Source: Isoetes taiwanensis (taxonomy: Eukaryota; Streptophyta; Lycopodiopsida; Isoetales; Isoetaceae). Taken from it: DNA of 64,000 nucleotides. Below are positions 1 to 12,359 of the stretch, in pieces (positions within the stretch are counted from its first letter, which is position 1; the number at the start of each line of letters is the position of its first letter). The position numbers and the translations under genes are program-made. The notes under the pieces were generated by a model, which was not told the origin of the DNA, did not search any database, and worked only from the letters and a program-made list of their open reading frames with translations. The DNA lies in the NCBI GenBank assembly GCA_021234155.1, contig JAJEKV010000028.1, positions 8,880,134 through 8,944,133 on the forward strand, in the 5' to 3' direction.

Positions 1-414
1 GACTTATTCAAATCTAATAGATATATACTTCAAGGATGTCATAATAAAATCAACAGTTTATCCTTATTTGTTTTGTTTTGTTTATTTGGGTTACCAAAGT
101 ATAAAATTGCTTTCTAAATTAATTTTCACTTTGATTTATTTAGAATTATTTAAAATAAATGCTATATAATTGAAATGCTATTTTTTTTCAAAATAGGTAA
201 AGGAAGTTTTAGATTTAGAATTAATTAAATGATTATGTTTATCTGTAAATACATTGAATAATTTATTATTGATTAAGTTTCAATATATTTTGTTTCATTA
301 ATAATAAATTATTCAATAGTTATTATTAAAATATTAACTTTACAATTTAATTGATTTTGATCTCAAAACTTTCTTAAACGTGTTTTTAAAAATATAAAAG
401 TTTGTAAATTCAAA
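1..414. other. AT-rich stretch, nothing recognised
   Basis: Very AT-rich sequence with no long ORF, RNA gene or clear repeat boundary. It leads directly into the first copy of the ~636 bp repeat. Confidence 0.5.
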
Positions 415-1026
415 ATTTTTTATAATAATTTTATATCAATCGCTTATCGGACCATCGGATTTCATTTGCGAATTTTCAGGATTGCCAAATTTTAAATTTG
501 TTGAATCACTAAAAATTAAAATTTTATATTCTTGAAATGTCTAATCTAATTCTAAATAAATTCAAGTGAAAATTAGTCTAAAAAGTAATTTTGAATTTTT
601 ATAACTATTAAGGTCTTAACTTAAAAATAAACTTTTATAATTAAAACTTATTAAAATTATAACAATCAAGAAGAATTAAATAATGTATATATTCTTATAA
701 TGGAGTCCTTGAAGTGTTATCTATGAAGTCTGAGTAAGTCTAAGTTTTGTTGAATATGTCATCAATGTGTTACGAAATTCAAGAGAACTTATTAGCTATT
801 TTAATCCGTAGACATAACAATAAAGAAAGATGTACTGCACAAAACTTGGATAATAATATTTCTATTATTATTCTATTGTATACTGACATAAAGATGCGTA
901 CCAAATGTGGATAAATTGTATTATTGCATGAAGCACAACACAATGAATAATCAGCACAACACAATGTATTTAATTTGAGAAGCAAAGTTTATCATAAAAA
1001 ATTATGCGAAACATGATTAACAAATG
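415..1026. repeat. ~636 bp repeat, copy A
   Basis: Nearly the same sequence recurs from 1916 and again from 2552. Shared landmarks include CAATCGCTTATCG, TTTTCAGGATTGCCAAA and the end AACATGATTAACAAAT. This copy lacks about 30 bases found at the start of copy B. It contains no ORF beyond a chance 68-codon frame on the minus strand. Confidence 0.8.
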
Positions 1027-1344
1027 GGTACAAAATTGCTAGTGGGGTACACTTTTTGGCGAAGCACATATTAAGCACGTAAATAAATGGACACTATGAG
1101 AAGACCTGGACCATTAGGACCGTCAAAATCAATCAACGGCTAAAATTTCTTGATATGAGCCCGATGCTTCGTAACAGCAGCGGCACTCCATTTGTGGCAT
1201 TTGATCTACTTCACCAAATACAGCAAGCTATGGCTCATTGGAATCGGCATCCAAAACTAAGGATCCTTATGAAATTGCAGCTTCTACCTGTGCATATTTT
1301 GAGCACAATCATGAAAAATTCGATCAAGGTTGCCATAGAGTAGA
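1027..1344. other. spacer between repeat copies, nothing recognised
   Basis: This spacer separates copy A of the ~636 bp repeat from the ~157 bp repeats. A 62-codon plus-strand frame at 1155-1343 has no recognisable motif and I do not call it a gene. Confidence 0.4.
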
Positions 1345-1795
1345 AGTCAATATCTCATAAACTACTTGACGAAATGGATTGTCGTCAGTTCCTATGGATT
1401 CGTAGTACAAAAACGTTCTAGGACACCAAGTTTCAGGTAAATCCATTGAGTATTTTCACCGCAAGAGGCCAAAAAACGATTTCTGATATTTTACCGTAAA
1501 AGCCTAATATCTTACAAACTACAATACAGAATTTGATGCCGTCTGTTCCATTGGATTCGTAATGCAAAAACGTCTTTGGAGGACAAGATTCAGATCATTC
1601 TATAGAGGATTGATAGTGAAAAAAGCTAAAAAACGATTTCTGGTATCTATAAGGGAAAAGCTTATATCTCACAAATGGCTTCATAAAATCTAATGCCGTT
1701 TCTTCCATTAGATTGGAGATGCAAAAACGTATTAGGAGATCAAATTTGAGTCACTTTCGTGAAGAATTATTGTGAATCAACCAAAAAATATTTCA
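1345..1795. repeat. three tandem copies of a diverged ~157 bp repeat
   Basis: Copies start near 1345, 1500 and 1655. Each carries an ATATCTCA/CTTACAAA-type start, a TTCCATTGGATTCGTA-like stretch, GCAAAAACGT and AAAAAACGATTTCTG. Similar wording (a TATCTC...CA stretch, then a phrase around a GGA-rich centre) is common in plant LTR-derived sequence, so this may be a retrotransposon remnant. No TIR or LTR ends were found. Confidence 0.6.
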
Positions 1796-1915
1796 TCAGG
1801 TGCTTGCACCGCACGTTAAATGCTTATTATGTGCTGAAAAATCGCTGCGTTTAAGCACTTTAAGCGACGTCCGGACGGTGATTTCTGCTACCCAGTATCA
1901 ATTTTATGCCCAAAT

Positions 1916-2551
1916 ATGTTTCAGAGAGCAACAGTATTACAACATCAAAATTTCTTTTCTTTGGGGATTAATCTTTATAATAATTTTATGTCAATCGCTT
2001 ATCGTATCATCGGATTTAATTTGCGAATTTTCAGGATTGCCAAATTTTAAATTTGTTAAATCACTAAAAATTAAAATTTTATATTCTTGAAATGTCTAAT
2101 TCTAAATAAATTCAAGTGAAAATTAGTCTAAAAAGTAATTTTGAATTTTTATAACCATTAAGGTCTTAACTTAAAAATAAACTTTTATAATTAAAACTTA
2201 TTAAAATTATAACAATCAAGAAGAATTAAATAATGTATATATTCTTATAATGGAGTCCTTGAAATGTTATCTATGAAGTCTGAATAAGTCTAAGTTTTGT
2301 TGAATATGTCATCAATGTGTTACGAAATTCAAGACAACTTATTAGCTATTTTAATCCGTAGACATAACAATAAAGAAATATGTACTGCACAAAACTTGGA
2401 TAATTGTATACTGACATAAAGATGCGTACCAAACGTGGATAAATTGTATTATTTCATGAAGCACAACACAATGAATAATCAGCACAACACAATGTATTTA
2501 ATTTGAGAAGCAAAGTTTATCATAAAAGATTATGCGAAACATGATTAACAA
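1916..2551. repeat. ~636 bp repeat, copy B (complete unit)
   Basis: The unit begins at ATGTTTCAGAGAGCAACAG and runs into an identical start at 2552. This gives a head-to-tail arrangement with copy C and a period of 636 bp. It is the most complete copy. Confidence 0.85.
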
Positions 2552-2860
2552 ATATGTTTCAGAGAGCAACAGTATTACAACATCAAAATTTCTTTTCTTT
2601 GGGGATTAATCTTTATAATAATTTTATGTCAATCGCTTATCGGACCATCGGATTTCATTTGTGAATTTTCAGGATTGCCAAACTTTAAATTTGTTAAATC
2701 ACTAAAAATTAAAATTTTATATTCTTGAAATGTCTAATTCTAAATAAATTCAAATGAAAATTAGTCTAAAAAGTAATTTTGAATTTTTATAACCATTAAG
2801 GTCTTAACCTAAAAATAAACTTTTATAATTAAAAAACAATCAAGAAGAATTAAATAATAT
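2552..2860. repeat. ~636 bp repeat, copy C (truncated)
   Basis: Starts exactly like copy B and stays nearly identical for about 300 bp. It stops around the AATCAAGAAGAATTAAATAAT stretch, where GC-richer sequence begins near 2881. Confidence 0.8.
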
Positions 2861-2880
2861 CTTCCTTATATATATTCTTA

Positions 2881-3978
2881 TAGGGCCCTGTCTGGATGGA
2901 CGACCGTTTGTCGTTTGGGGCAATATGGGCCATTGATTTTGGCACGTGGCGGGATGTACGTCTGGAGTTGCTCGGGAGGACAAGGACATCGTTTGCGTTT
3001 GCGTATTGGCAGTGGAGCAGGAGTGTGGGCTTCGGATGTCTCGTGTTTTATGGCTTGATGCGGCAGGCCAAGGGATCGGTTTATTTCGAGTGGGTTCAAT
3101 AACAGAGAAGCTTGAGCGTAAGGGTCGGGATTGGAGATTTGCAAATTTGGATGCTCTGGGAGCATAGGCATGTGCAACATCACTGGTTAGGGGCAAGCAA
3201 GGTGTATGTCGGGATTATGGCTGTGCAGACGTGGGCTTGCAATTGTGCAAGCCTAGTTGTATTTTTGTGCAGGTGAGTTCAACGGAGCTTTGTTGAAGTG
3301 GTTCTGATGGGCGGACGGTGGGACAAAGGAAGGGTTTCTGATTGCGGAATTCATTAAAGGAGGGTAAGCTGCAGTGGTTACAGTGGGCCGGAACAAGCTT
3401 GCAGACTGCCGAAATTTGTGAAAGGAGAGCAAGCAGGTAAGAATCAATTCCGAAGTAGCAGGGGCCAGCACCGGACTGCAGGATCGCAAAGAGGTGAGAT
3501 GTTGCTGTGATTTTGATTTCTGGGTTTAGATAGTTGCAATTCCGTTTTTGATTGATGGGTTGTATGAGCAATTGAAATTAAAAAGAGTTTAAGCTCTTTT
3601 CCAGTATGTCAGGGTTCTAAGGTCAAGGACAAATGAAAAACAAGAAAGATGATGGTTTAGGGTATGGTCTTGGCTACCGAAGTAATACTTCTGGATATTT
3701 CATTCACTTTGTGGTTTAGGATAAAGGACACAGCTCAGAGCTTTCTTGGAGTAGCTTTACAAACATTAGATAAAGACTTGAGGAGGTACTTTTCCTTAAA
3801 TATGTTGTGGTTGTGAAGAAATATGGAGCATTAATTGAGCCTGATTGTGGTAGTGAGAAAGAACCTGAGTTTGATGTGCAAACAATCTGAGTTGGAGCTG
3901 AGTTAAATGGATTCATAGCGGACTGATTACAGTGGGCCTCTGCCTTTATTTCTAACACTCATGTTGGTTTTGCGTTAG
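2881..3978. other. GC-richer non-repetitive stretch, no gene recognised
   Basis: Base composition changes sharply at GGGCCCTGTCTGGATGG (2882). That resembles the outer end of a plant TIR transposon, but I found no matching inverted end. Several overlapping ORFs of 60-120 codons occur on both strands and none shows a recognisable motif. Confidence 0.35.
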
Positions 3979-4140
3979 GTTTTCTGGCCCTGACATCATG
4001 AGCAGTCCATCAGTTAGAAGGGATTTAATCGGCCTATGCTTCATGGCTGCGCTTTTTAAATCAGCCTTGGATCATCCATCAGAGCTGTTGGTCGATGGCA
4101 TTTCGTGTTTGAGAATGAACCTTCTTCGAAATATGCCAGG
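3979..4140 (+). pseudogene. exon-like coding stretch of unknown gene
   Basis: An open stretch of about 53 codons is bounded by a plausible acceptor (GCGTTAG before 3979) and donor (CCAG/GTATGT at 4140). It encodes a helix-like sequence around SALDHPSELLVDGISCLRMN. No neighbouring exon was recognised on either side, so it is either an isolated gene fragment or chance. I cannot assign a family. Confidence 0.25.
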
Positions 4141-4434
4141 TATGTTCGAGTTTTCATCATTTTAGAATGGACGTGAAAGTATTTACTAGCATTCCCCGTT
4201 TCGTTTCTTGCTTCAGCTCTAGAAATTTTGTCTGGTTGCCTCAGAAGCTTTCCCTTTTTTGCTTTAGCATGCTCACATGAACTCTCATTGGCGTTAATGC
4301 ATTTCTATCCTTATGTTTAGCATCTTAGTTGCAGGCTTTGGCATCTGGCATTGATGTAGCTTGCATACCAGGCAGTGCTATTGACTTTAGAGGCAAGTAG
4401 AATCTGAGCTACGTTGCTAGTGATTTGAGAAAGG

Positions 4435-6766
4435 TGCTGCCACCTTGTGGCAGCATGTAAGAGCAACTTCACAAGAAAACACAAGAAGATCGAGAGACAC
4501 TAGCAAGGCATTTCTATTTGGAGCTCATTGTTTAGGTATGAAGACAAATCCTCACACCAAGTTGAAGACCAATGGAGAACATTCAAGGGAGCATTCAAGT
4601 TAAGTGAGCAAGACTTGAGTCAAAGGTTGGAGAGCAAGTCACAAAGAGAAGACCCCTAGTCAAAGATTGGAAGACCCCTAAAGAAGTATGTTAACTTGCC
4701 AACTTTTGAGATTTTGACACTACTTTAGAGTTATTGGCTAAAGAAGGCATTGCTCACCTCCACATACATCCCTCATGCTCATTCCTCATTCCATTCATCT
4801 CATTTCCATGGCTCAAAGTTTTTTCCCTAGGGCAAAATCTCACACATTCCACACATGTGCACCTTATACATCACATACACATCATGATCCATCACCACGC
4901 ACTTGATAAGTCATTAGAAGCACACTCTCTCTCTAGGAAAAGAAAAAAGAAAGAGGAGAGAAGCTTCACTAGTCCAGTACATGATCAATTCAAGACCAAA
5001 GTATGAGTTAAGGATCAAATCCTAAAGATCCAAAGTTGATTAAGTCGAAAAACATCTATTGCCACCTCACCTTCAAAGGTCATGCACACATCATCCACAT
5101 CATCACCAACTCACCCCCAACACGTGTCACTCACACCTTGTCACACTTCATCAAGATTTTACCTAGGGAAAATTTCTTTGACATCTTGCCTTCCACCTCA
5201 CCATGCCACATCATCAGCATTTGCCTAGTCATCTCACATGTGCCACATCCCCTTATACACCATGAAAAAAGGCCCAAAATTGAAGTTGCTTATTTTCAAA
5301 ATTTGTTTTTTCTATGTGAAAGCCCATAAAAAAACATGCAAGATGGTGTCAAAGATTCCTATTTTGACCACATCTAGCCCTAGTTTTGGGGTTTATTGGG
5401 ATGCGCGCCACACCCTAGTTGCACCAATATTTTGGCTCAAAATACCCTCCAAAAACCATGTCATAACCCGACCAACCGCATTTAGCCACCTGGATTCGAA
5501 CCTATTTTTCACCAAATGCCTGTGGGATATATCCGTTGCCATGAAGAACCCTAAAAGTTATTGCAAAATCCGAAGAATTAGCCCCACTAACTGGCCAAAT
5601 CATGATTAAACCGGCCGGATTTAGCCCTTTAATGCCAAGAATCTCGCCAAAAGTTGTTAAAAACTCATTTAATAGTGTCAGACAATGGCAAGGCCACGAT
5701 GAAGGGGATCATTCGAAAGGGGGACTCCACTTCAAAGAAGAAATCATTAGCATTACACCTCAACCGATTGACTTGCAGATCAAGAACTCATTTACGGGCA
5801 GAGGAGTTAAAAACCGAACTGTATCATCAAGAACTGGCCGAAAATTGCCGGATTTAAGAGGTCATTGAAGTTTCAAAGTTTTTTCGAGCACCCCAGCGCG
5901 TTGAGCGATCTAATCCAGCATACTTGTGTTGGGAATGACCTCTGTTTGCACTGCATTGCCTCCTTGTGTCAAACTTCTTGAAGGTTTGATGCAATAAAGT
6001 TCTTTATTATCTTTTGAAGACATGGATTACCTTTGTTTCCTTCTTTCTGCGAATTTCTCCATCATGAATTGTTGGGAAATTCCCTCATTGTAATTTCTTG
6101 AAAGCTCCTTTGAATGAAAATTTGAAGTTGGTGAAGATCTTGTTTGCAAATCCTGAAGATCCAGTCTTACTGGTTCAACTTAGGCTGTAGCAGCGCCTCT
6201 ATCCCAACAAGTGACACAATGGTGGTTTGTATGAGTATTTCCTTAGTTTAAACTTTGGCCAGAGGTGTTTGTTCAATACTGTATTGTTAGGTCAGTCATA
6301 AGATTCTCAAAAAATCTAAAAAGGTCTATTCAAATTGCATTCTTTGCCAGTTGTTGATCATCAGGAACCCCTCCCTTGCTCCACATAGACTGCACCCATT
6401 ACTCAAAGCTGAATAATCCTGTTAAATCGCGACTCCAAACATTTTCTTTAACTCTGTTACAGACTGTCACAAAGAAACCCATAAAAATTGCATTTGTATA
6501 CACTACTGCATGTTCTTTGCTGTTTCCACCTGATGCACATGTCTTCTAGGCTAGAATAAGGGTCTCAGAGAAAGAAACTCAAAAAATATCCTCTGAATCC
6601 TCATTTGCAAATTCTTGCTCTCTGCCAGGGTCATTGACCAAAAATTGACCCAGTCGGGAAGCTGTTTCTCACATAGCTCTGGTCAACTTCTTGCCCCTGA
6701 CTTTTGTAGGCTTCTTGAGGTTTCCCCTGGGCGTCCAGTGCAAGTGTTCCCAACATAAAGCAAGCA
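4435..6766 (+). repeat. 5' LTR of the Ty3/gypsy element
   Basis: Matches 34382-36521 almost base for base from TGCTGCCACCTTGTGGCAGC to AAAGCAAGCA. It contains ~173 bp (4497-4669) and ~20 bp (near 5545) absent from the other LTR. The larger gap lies between short GAAGACCCCT direct repeats, consistent with deletion from the 3' copy. High identity implies fairly recent insertion. ORFs inside it (4734-5868) appear in both copies and look non-coding. Confidence 0.9.
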
Positions 6767-6980
6767 TCCCTCTTCAATTGGCAAGCAATACTTGGCAGAC
6801 TACTTTTTCTTGTTTAGGGACAAGTGTTTCACAAGCTAGTTTGAGTTGTTTTGTGCAGGGATTTGGCCTTAGATTGGTTGCCTTAAGCAACCTGGAGGTT
6901 CTCAGCCACTGAGTTGAAGGTTTACACCTTCAACATCTTGGAGGTTCTACCGAGATCACATCACCTGGATCCTGGAACTC

Positions 6981-8068
6981 ATGGCTCCTAGGAGAATTGC
7001 TGATGCTTCTGAGCATACTGAATTGCCAGAAAACCCTGAATCATCATCAATACCACATGTCACATTGCCAAATGGTTCAAGCATGCTCTGCACATATTTT
7101 GAACTGAATATCCCTACTCCTGTCCCTACTTTTGATCCAAGCATCAATGCCAACAACTTTCTGAAAACCTTTAAAGAGTATTATCAAGAGTGTGGCCACA
7201 AAAAAGGGAGTAAGTTTGCTGAATTTAAGAAATGTTTTAAAAATGAGGAGGTTAGAGCTTGGTTAGAATATGTGGTTAGTGATGGTGCTAATACTTGGGA
7301 GGAAATTGTCAAAAAATTCTTGGCTAGGTTCGAAAAGCTTCTTGAGCCACAAGATCTAGTCTTTGAGCTGCAGAACTTTCACATCAAAAATGGTGAAACA
7401 ATCCACCAATATGTTGAAAGATTTAATTGCTATCTTAACAAGTGCCAAGTGCACAAGGTACCTAACCATACTTTGCATTTGGTTGCCTCTTTTATGAGGG
7501 GATTGAGCAGCAGACCTCGAGTTTACAGAAAAATGCTAAAGCTGCAGAGGCAAGAAGGTTTTGACACCATACACAAAGCTTTCACAAGATCCATTGAAGC
7601 ATCTGAAATGTTGGCCTACCTCCCTGATGACCTACAAACCTCGAATGACCCTTTTTTTCCTGATTATGATCAAGAATACATAGGATCTGCTCCTGTGCCT
7701 GTCTATGCCATTCAAAAAGAGAAGAAAAAGACTAAAAGTGATGATGCAAACTGCTCTGAGTCAGACATGAGAGCAGATCTCAACAATTGGCTGAAGTGAC
7801 CAAACAACTTATGGAAATGAAGGCCAGCCAACCAGAAAGAAGAGTCTACCCAGCTTGTGCTCATTGCACCAGGAATACCCATTCCTCATATTATTGTTGG
7901 TATAGAACATGTCTCAAGTGTGGTAAGAAGGGGCACTATGGTAAGGAATACCCTCTTTGTACTTTCTGCAAAGCTATAGGACACTATGAAGATAAATGTA
8001 GTGTTAAATAATATTTTGCTAGACAAGAGAAGGCTAAGGCTGTTGAGCCAAGTACATCTGTCAAGTTT
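6981..8068 (+). pseudogene. gag: gypsy gag (capsid and zinc knuckles), frameshifted
   Basis: Gag packages the element RNA into virus-like particles in the cytoplasm. The first frame (6981-7799, 272 codons) has the retrotransposon gag region, including WEEIVKKFLARFE and ETIHQYVERFN. Near 7785 the frame shifts, and the second frame (7787-8011) carries three zinc knuckles. The first (CAHCTRNTHSSYYC) and third (CTFCKAIGHYEDKC) fit CX2CX4HX4C, while the middle one has Tyr in place of the last Cys. An in-frame TAA at 8009 then interrupts sequence that continues open into the protease frame. Gag and pol were therefore probably one reading frame. The ATG at 6981 follows the LTR by ~215 bp and is the first good start. 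Confidence 0.85.
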
Positions 8069-9520
8069 TTGCAGGATGAAAGATGTTTTTCAAGACCTGA
8101 GCCTAGTGCTTCCATAAGATATTTGCAGGAAGAAAGCAATTCATTGCACTTTGAGGGTGAAAACTTTCAAAAAGAAGAGGAGATCATGGCTGTGCACACA
8201 AGGGGAGCCCTAAATGCCAAGGGCAAAGAAGCAGGGCTCGATTCTCATAGACAAGAGGTGCAGAAACCAAAGCAAGCCGATAATCAGGTTGTACCCCCTC
8301 CTCCTTACCAAAAATTTCTAAAAAAGGACAATGATGAGTTTGAATATTTGCTCAAAAATGCCAAAGTAAGTGTAGATCTGCTGACCCTACTAAGAATTGC
8401 TCCTTCTTATAGAGAAAAGGTTGTAGATATGTCCAAAGAAAAGCAGGTGAACCTCACCAGAGAAGAGCAAGTGGTTTTTACCAACCATATAGCTGAGCAG
8501 ATGCTAAGGCAAGAGGAACATTATCCTGGTGCCTTCACCTGCACGGCAAGAGTTGGAAGTCAGACCCTAGACAAGGTATTATTGCATGGGGGATCACCTT
8601 TGAACGTCATGCCACATCATATTATGAAGCTGAGTGGATTGGAAGTGGATAAAAAGGCCCCCATGATCCTGAAATCTTTCTCCAATTCAAAAATAAATCC
8701 TGTAGGCATGATAAGTGATGTAGCAATTGATATTGAAGGAATCAAGGTGGCTGCTAACTTTGTTGTAGTGGCATTTGAAGGAGCCAATGAAAGATCAGAA
8801 ATTTATGACCTATTGTTAGGGAGAAGATGGCTATCAACTGTGGATGCAAGACCAGTTTGGTCAAAAGGAGAATGCACCATTTCGGATGGCAGGAGGACTG
8901 TTACACTTTACAACAAATTAGGTGAGTATGAATCTTACCACTTCATTCAAGAAGAGATGTTGGTTCCTAGACAAATTGGGGAGTATTTTATCAAGAGTAA
9001 GGGAGGAGAGGCACCCTATGACCCACAAGTAAATCTGGTAAAAGAAAATCTGCCTTTGGAAATGCACAAGGGTAAGCTCAAGGAAGTGAGTGCTTACATG
9101 TGGTTTGATGGAGGCGTGTCAAAAAGGCTAAGCATTGCCTCATCTGCTGCAATCATAAAGGACAAAGACAACAGATTGATGGCCAAAGTAGGAAGAATCT
9201 ATCAGGATCTAACCTCAAACATGGCAGAATATAAGGCACTGATTGCATGTCTTCAAGAAGCTAACCATCTGGGTGTTACTAACCTTGTTATTTTTGGAGA
9301 TTCACAACTCATATGCAGGCAGATTGAAGGGAAATATCAGACAAAGCATGAAGAAATGGTGAGACTCAAAGATCAAGCATTAGAGGCACTAGCAAAGTTC
9401 ACAACCTGGGAAATGCAGCACATACCTAGAGAGCTTAACTCTGAAGCAGATTCCCTATGCAGAGATGTACTAATGGAGCACTTGGCTGAGGGAGCTATTA
9501 ACACTAGAGTTGTCACATGA
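8069..9520 (+). pseudogene. pol: gypsy protease plus archaeal-like RNase H
   Basis: A 483-codon open frame continues the second gag frame. Residues ~150-290 form an aspartic protease (retropepsin) domain. Its active-site loop reads LLHGGSPLNVMP, with His (codon 8585-8587) where the catalytic Asp belongs, so the protease should be dead. Residues ~335-470 form an RNase H of the plant retrotransposon second type (RVT_3, archaeal-like). Its four acidic residues are all present: Asp 9107 (FDGG), Glu 9227 (MAEYKALI), Asp 9299 (FGDSQLI) and Asp 9449 (EADSL). This RNase H normally removes RNA from the RNA-DNA hybrid. Its place between protease and RT is unusual, because in Tat-type elements it lies downstream of RT. 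Confidence 0.85.
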
Positions 9521-9599
9521 TGTACCAGAAAAGGTGCATTTGCACTGTTCGCGTTAAAATTCATATAAAATCAGGGGTTCAATAATCAGTCAAACCCTT

Positions 9600-10565
9600 C
9601 TGAGGCGGCAGAATCATCCCTGAAGGCGGCAGAATTTTGATCGGTCATATCTCTCACATCCGATGTCAGATTTTCATGTGCTTGGGCTTGTTGGAAAGCT
9701 GGTTCAGAGATCTTTCTAACGGTGTATGGTACCTGCATGCTTGGCTTTGTTTCTGTGCTCAAATTGGCACTTTTCTGGGCTGTGTGCTAGGGTTTATGTG
9801 GCAGCCATTGTAGACACCGACGGATTTGTATCTCTCACATCCGATGTCAGATTTTCATGTGCTTGGGCTTGTTGGAAAGCGGGTTCAGAGAGCTTTCCAA
9901 CGGTGTATGATACCTGCATGCTTGTCTTTGTTTCTGTGCTCAAATCTGCACTTTTCCGGGCTGTGTGCTAGGGTTTTTGTGGCAGCCCTTCTTCTTCCTT
10001 CTTTGAGAAGTATAGCCCTCGCCTGATGCCGTTGTTGGCCTTGGCCACGCGGTGTTGAAAGGTGTGTGTTGTACTCTTATTGAAGGTTACGAGAATGTTT
10101 TACTAATTCATACCCTAGTTCCTGATGGTGTTGTTGATGAAAGTCCGACACCAATATGGGGATTGGCGTATGTTTTAGTAAGTATTCGATTGGTCTCGTC
10201 TTGCGGCAGAATTTTGATCGGTCATATCTCTCACATCCGGTGTCAGATTTTCATGTGCTTGGGCTTGTTGGAAAGCTGGTTCAGAGATCTTTCCAAAGGT
10301 GTATACCTGCATGCTTGGCTTTGTTTCTGTGCTCAAATTAGCACTTTTCCGGGCTGTGTGCTAGGGTTTCTGTGGCAACCGGTAGACACTTTGATGGACT
10401 GTATCTCTCACATCCGGTGTCAGATTTTTGTGTGCTTGGGCTTGTTGGAAAGCTGGTTCAGAGAGCTTTCCAACGGTGTATGATACCTGCATGCTTGTCT
10501 TTGTTTCAGTGCTCAAATCTGCACTTTTCCGGGCTGTGTGCTAGGGTTTTTGTGGCAGCCGTACA
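9600..10565. repeat. four copies of a ~180 bp repeat in a 577 bp higher-order pair
   Basis: TATCTCTCACATCCG starts at 9648, 9829, 10225 and 10402. Each copy continues with CAGATTTTCATGTGC, GGGCTTGTTGGAAAG and GCTGTGTGCTAGGGTTT. Spacing within pairs is 181 and 177 bp, and the pairs are 577 bp apart, so a two-copy block was itself duplicated. ORFs of 60-140 codons here are repeat translations. This kind of sequence is typical of plant LTRs. The block interrupts the gypsy element, but its exact ends are not clear. Confidence 0.75.
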
Positions 10566-12359
10566 CACCAGATATCCAGGAGTCTATTAGCCACTTTCCT
10601 TTTGCCCCCTTTCAGCCCCTTTGCTCCCAACCCTAATTTGGGCAGTCAGAGCATACAAATTTCTACCTGACATTGCCATAGCCCAACCAACTGCCTCTTG
10701 GCCTTGCCTAGCCAGGGCCCACCCACCCTGACGACCGCCTAGCCTGCCCGGACTGATAAGCCCCTGCCATAGCCTACCGAAAACCCTGTTTGACCTGTCG
10801 TGGCCCAAGTCATACCCCAAGTCATGGCCACAGAGACAGTCCCGTGTGTGGACCCACACTTGGTTGGTGAGCTACCTCAGACCACACCAACCCATCCTGG
10901 GAAGGCCCAAACACACCAACCATCGGTTGACCCCCTTGGCAGAGCCCTCTGGGAAGACCATGAAGCGGGGCCACCAAGGAAGAGGCCTCGCAGAGGGAGA
11001 GAGGCGTCTTCCATGAAGAGGGAGGCCGAGCCAAGGCCCGGTCGACCGGACAGGGGCCACCACGAGCAATCCGAGGGTTGAGGCCAGCGGTGCGCCTTGC
11101 GGGCTTCCCGCGAGCAGGTGGGAGAACATAACATCTCCGGATGTTGCGCTTGGCGATTGGTGCGAAAAAACGGCGAATCACGGAATTGGAGGATCGCGTA
11201 CGGCAGGCGGATGATAGCATCCACTTGCTACGATTTGACAGACAACAATACCAGCAGGAGCTTGCAGATATGAGGGGCGTGTAGACACCGTGTTGGTACT
11301 ATGGAAGCCGGACGCAGGACGGGGAACCGGTAGAGCAGAGACACCGTAACCCGGTCCCCGGATCAGGTGCCCAGGTTGAGGAGGCTAAGGCCACGCGACG
11401 AGGAGCAATGTGCCGCCCCCTGCCGAGGTTGCGAGGCCGCCATCGGTGAGACAAAGGAGTCCAGCCGCTTTGGAAGCTAGCCGTGCGTAACGGAGCTCGC
11501 CGGAGTAAGGATTTAGCACGAGATGGGAGCTACAGAGGGAGCCAGGCGGCCGATTTGCCCGGCAAGGCAAGGGCCTCCGTGCCGAGGCACATGATCAACT
11601 CGCCATTGCACGCGGAGATGGCAAGACATGACAACGCCCCGCAGAGCCGAGCCCGGACGGGAGAACGAAACCCAAAGAAAGAACACACCAACCCTGCGCG
11701 AACCCACCAACCTACTGTAGCCAACACGCAACATCTGCTGGGACACATCAGATCACGCCCGGGTCAGTCACCACCCAGCGCCCGCCCCCCACCCTATGCC
11801 TCACCCACCTCAACCAACACACAGTGCGGCCCCGCCGAACTCGAGGAACAGACGCAGGAGCCGCAATGTGGTAGTGCGAGGCGGCGGAGGAGTCGGAGAA
11901 CATCTCACTTCCCGACTCGCATTACGCATCTTGGACGGATGATGTTCCCAAAGACTGCGTGACCATTGGAAAGGCGAGTCGTCATGGAATTGGCCCCGAC
12001 GCCCGGGATGGTCATCTTCACGGTTGAGAGCGTGCAGGCGGGTGGCCATCCCGCATCGGTAGGAAGTTGAAGGGGCGCCAGTCATGCGTTGACCGGGACT
12101 TGACCCGGCCTGACAAAGAGACCCGGCGTGAGCCGGCCAAAGTCGAGGGGCGCCGCGGACATGGAGGGGCGGCGGGGCTGGTCCGGGGAAGGATGCGGAA
12201 TTGAGGCGACCAAACGGGGATCACGAGGCACTCCGGCCCCTCGAGTCCCCTCTCGAGGGGGCCCAACGGCCTGAGCATCCACATCTTCCGCTCCCTCTGG
12301 GACCACTACTACCCGGACCTGAAGTGGCGATGCATGCCACTAAATAGGGATCGTGTGCC

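Noticed and set aside
2840-3571. 118-codon minus-strand ORFs near 3 kb
   Set aside because: There are overlapping frames on both strands and no motif. The composition change alone explains the open frames.
4734-5868. ORFs of 88-123 codons in the 5' LTR, duplicated at 34508-35620
   Set aside because: They are present in both LTRs, have no motif, and are not part of gag or pol.
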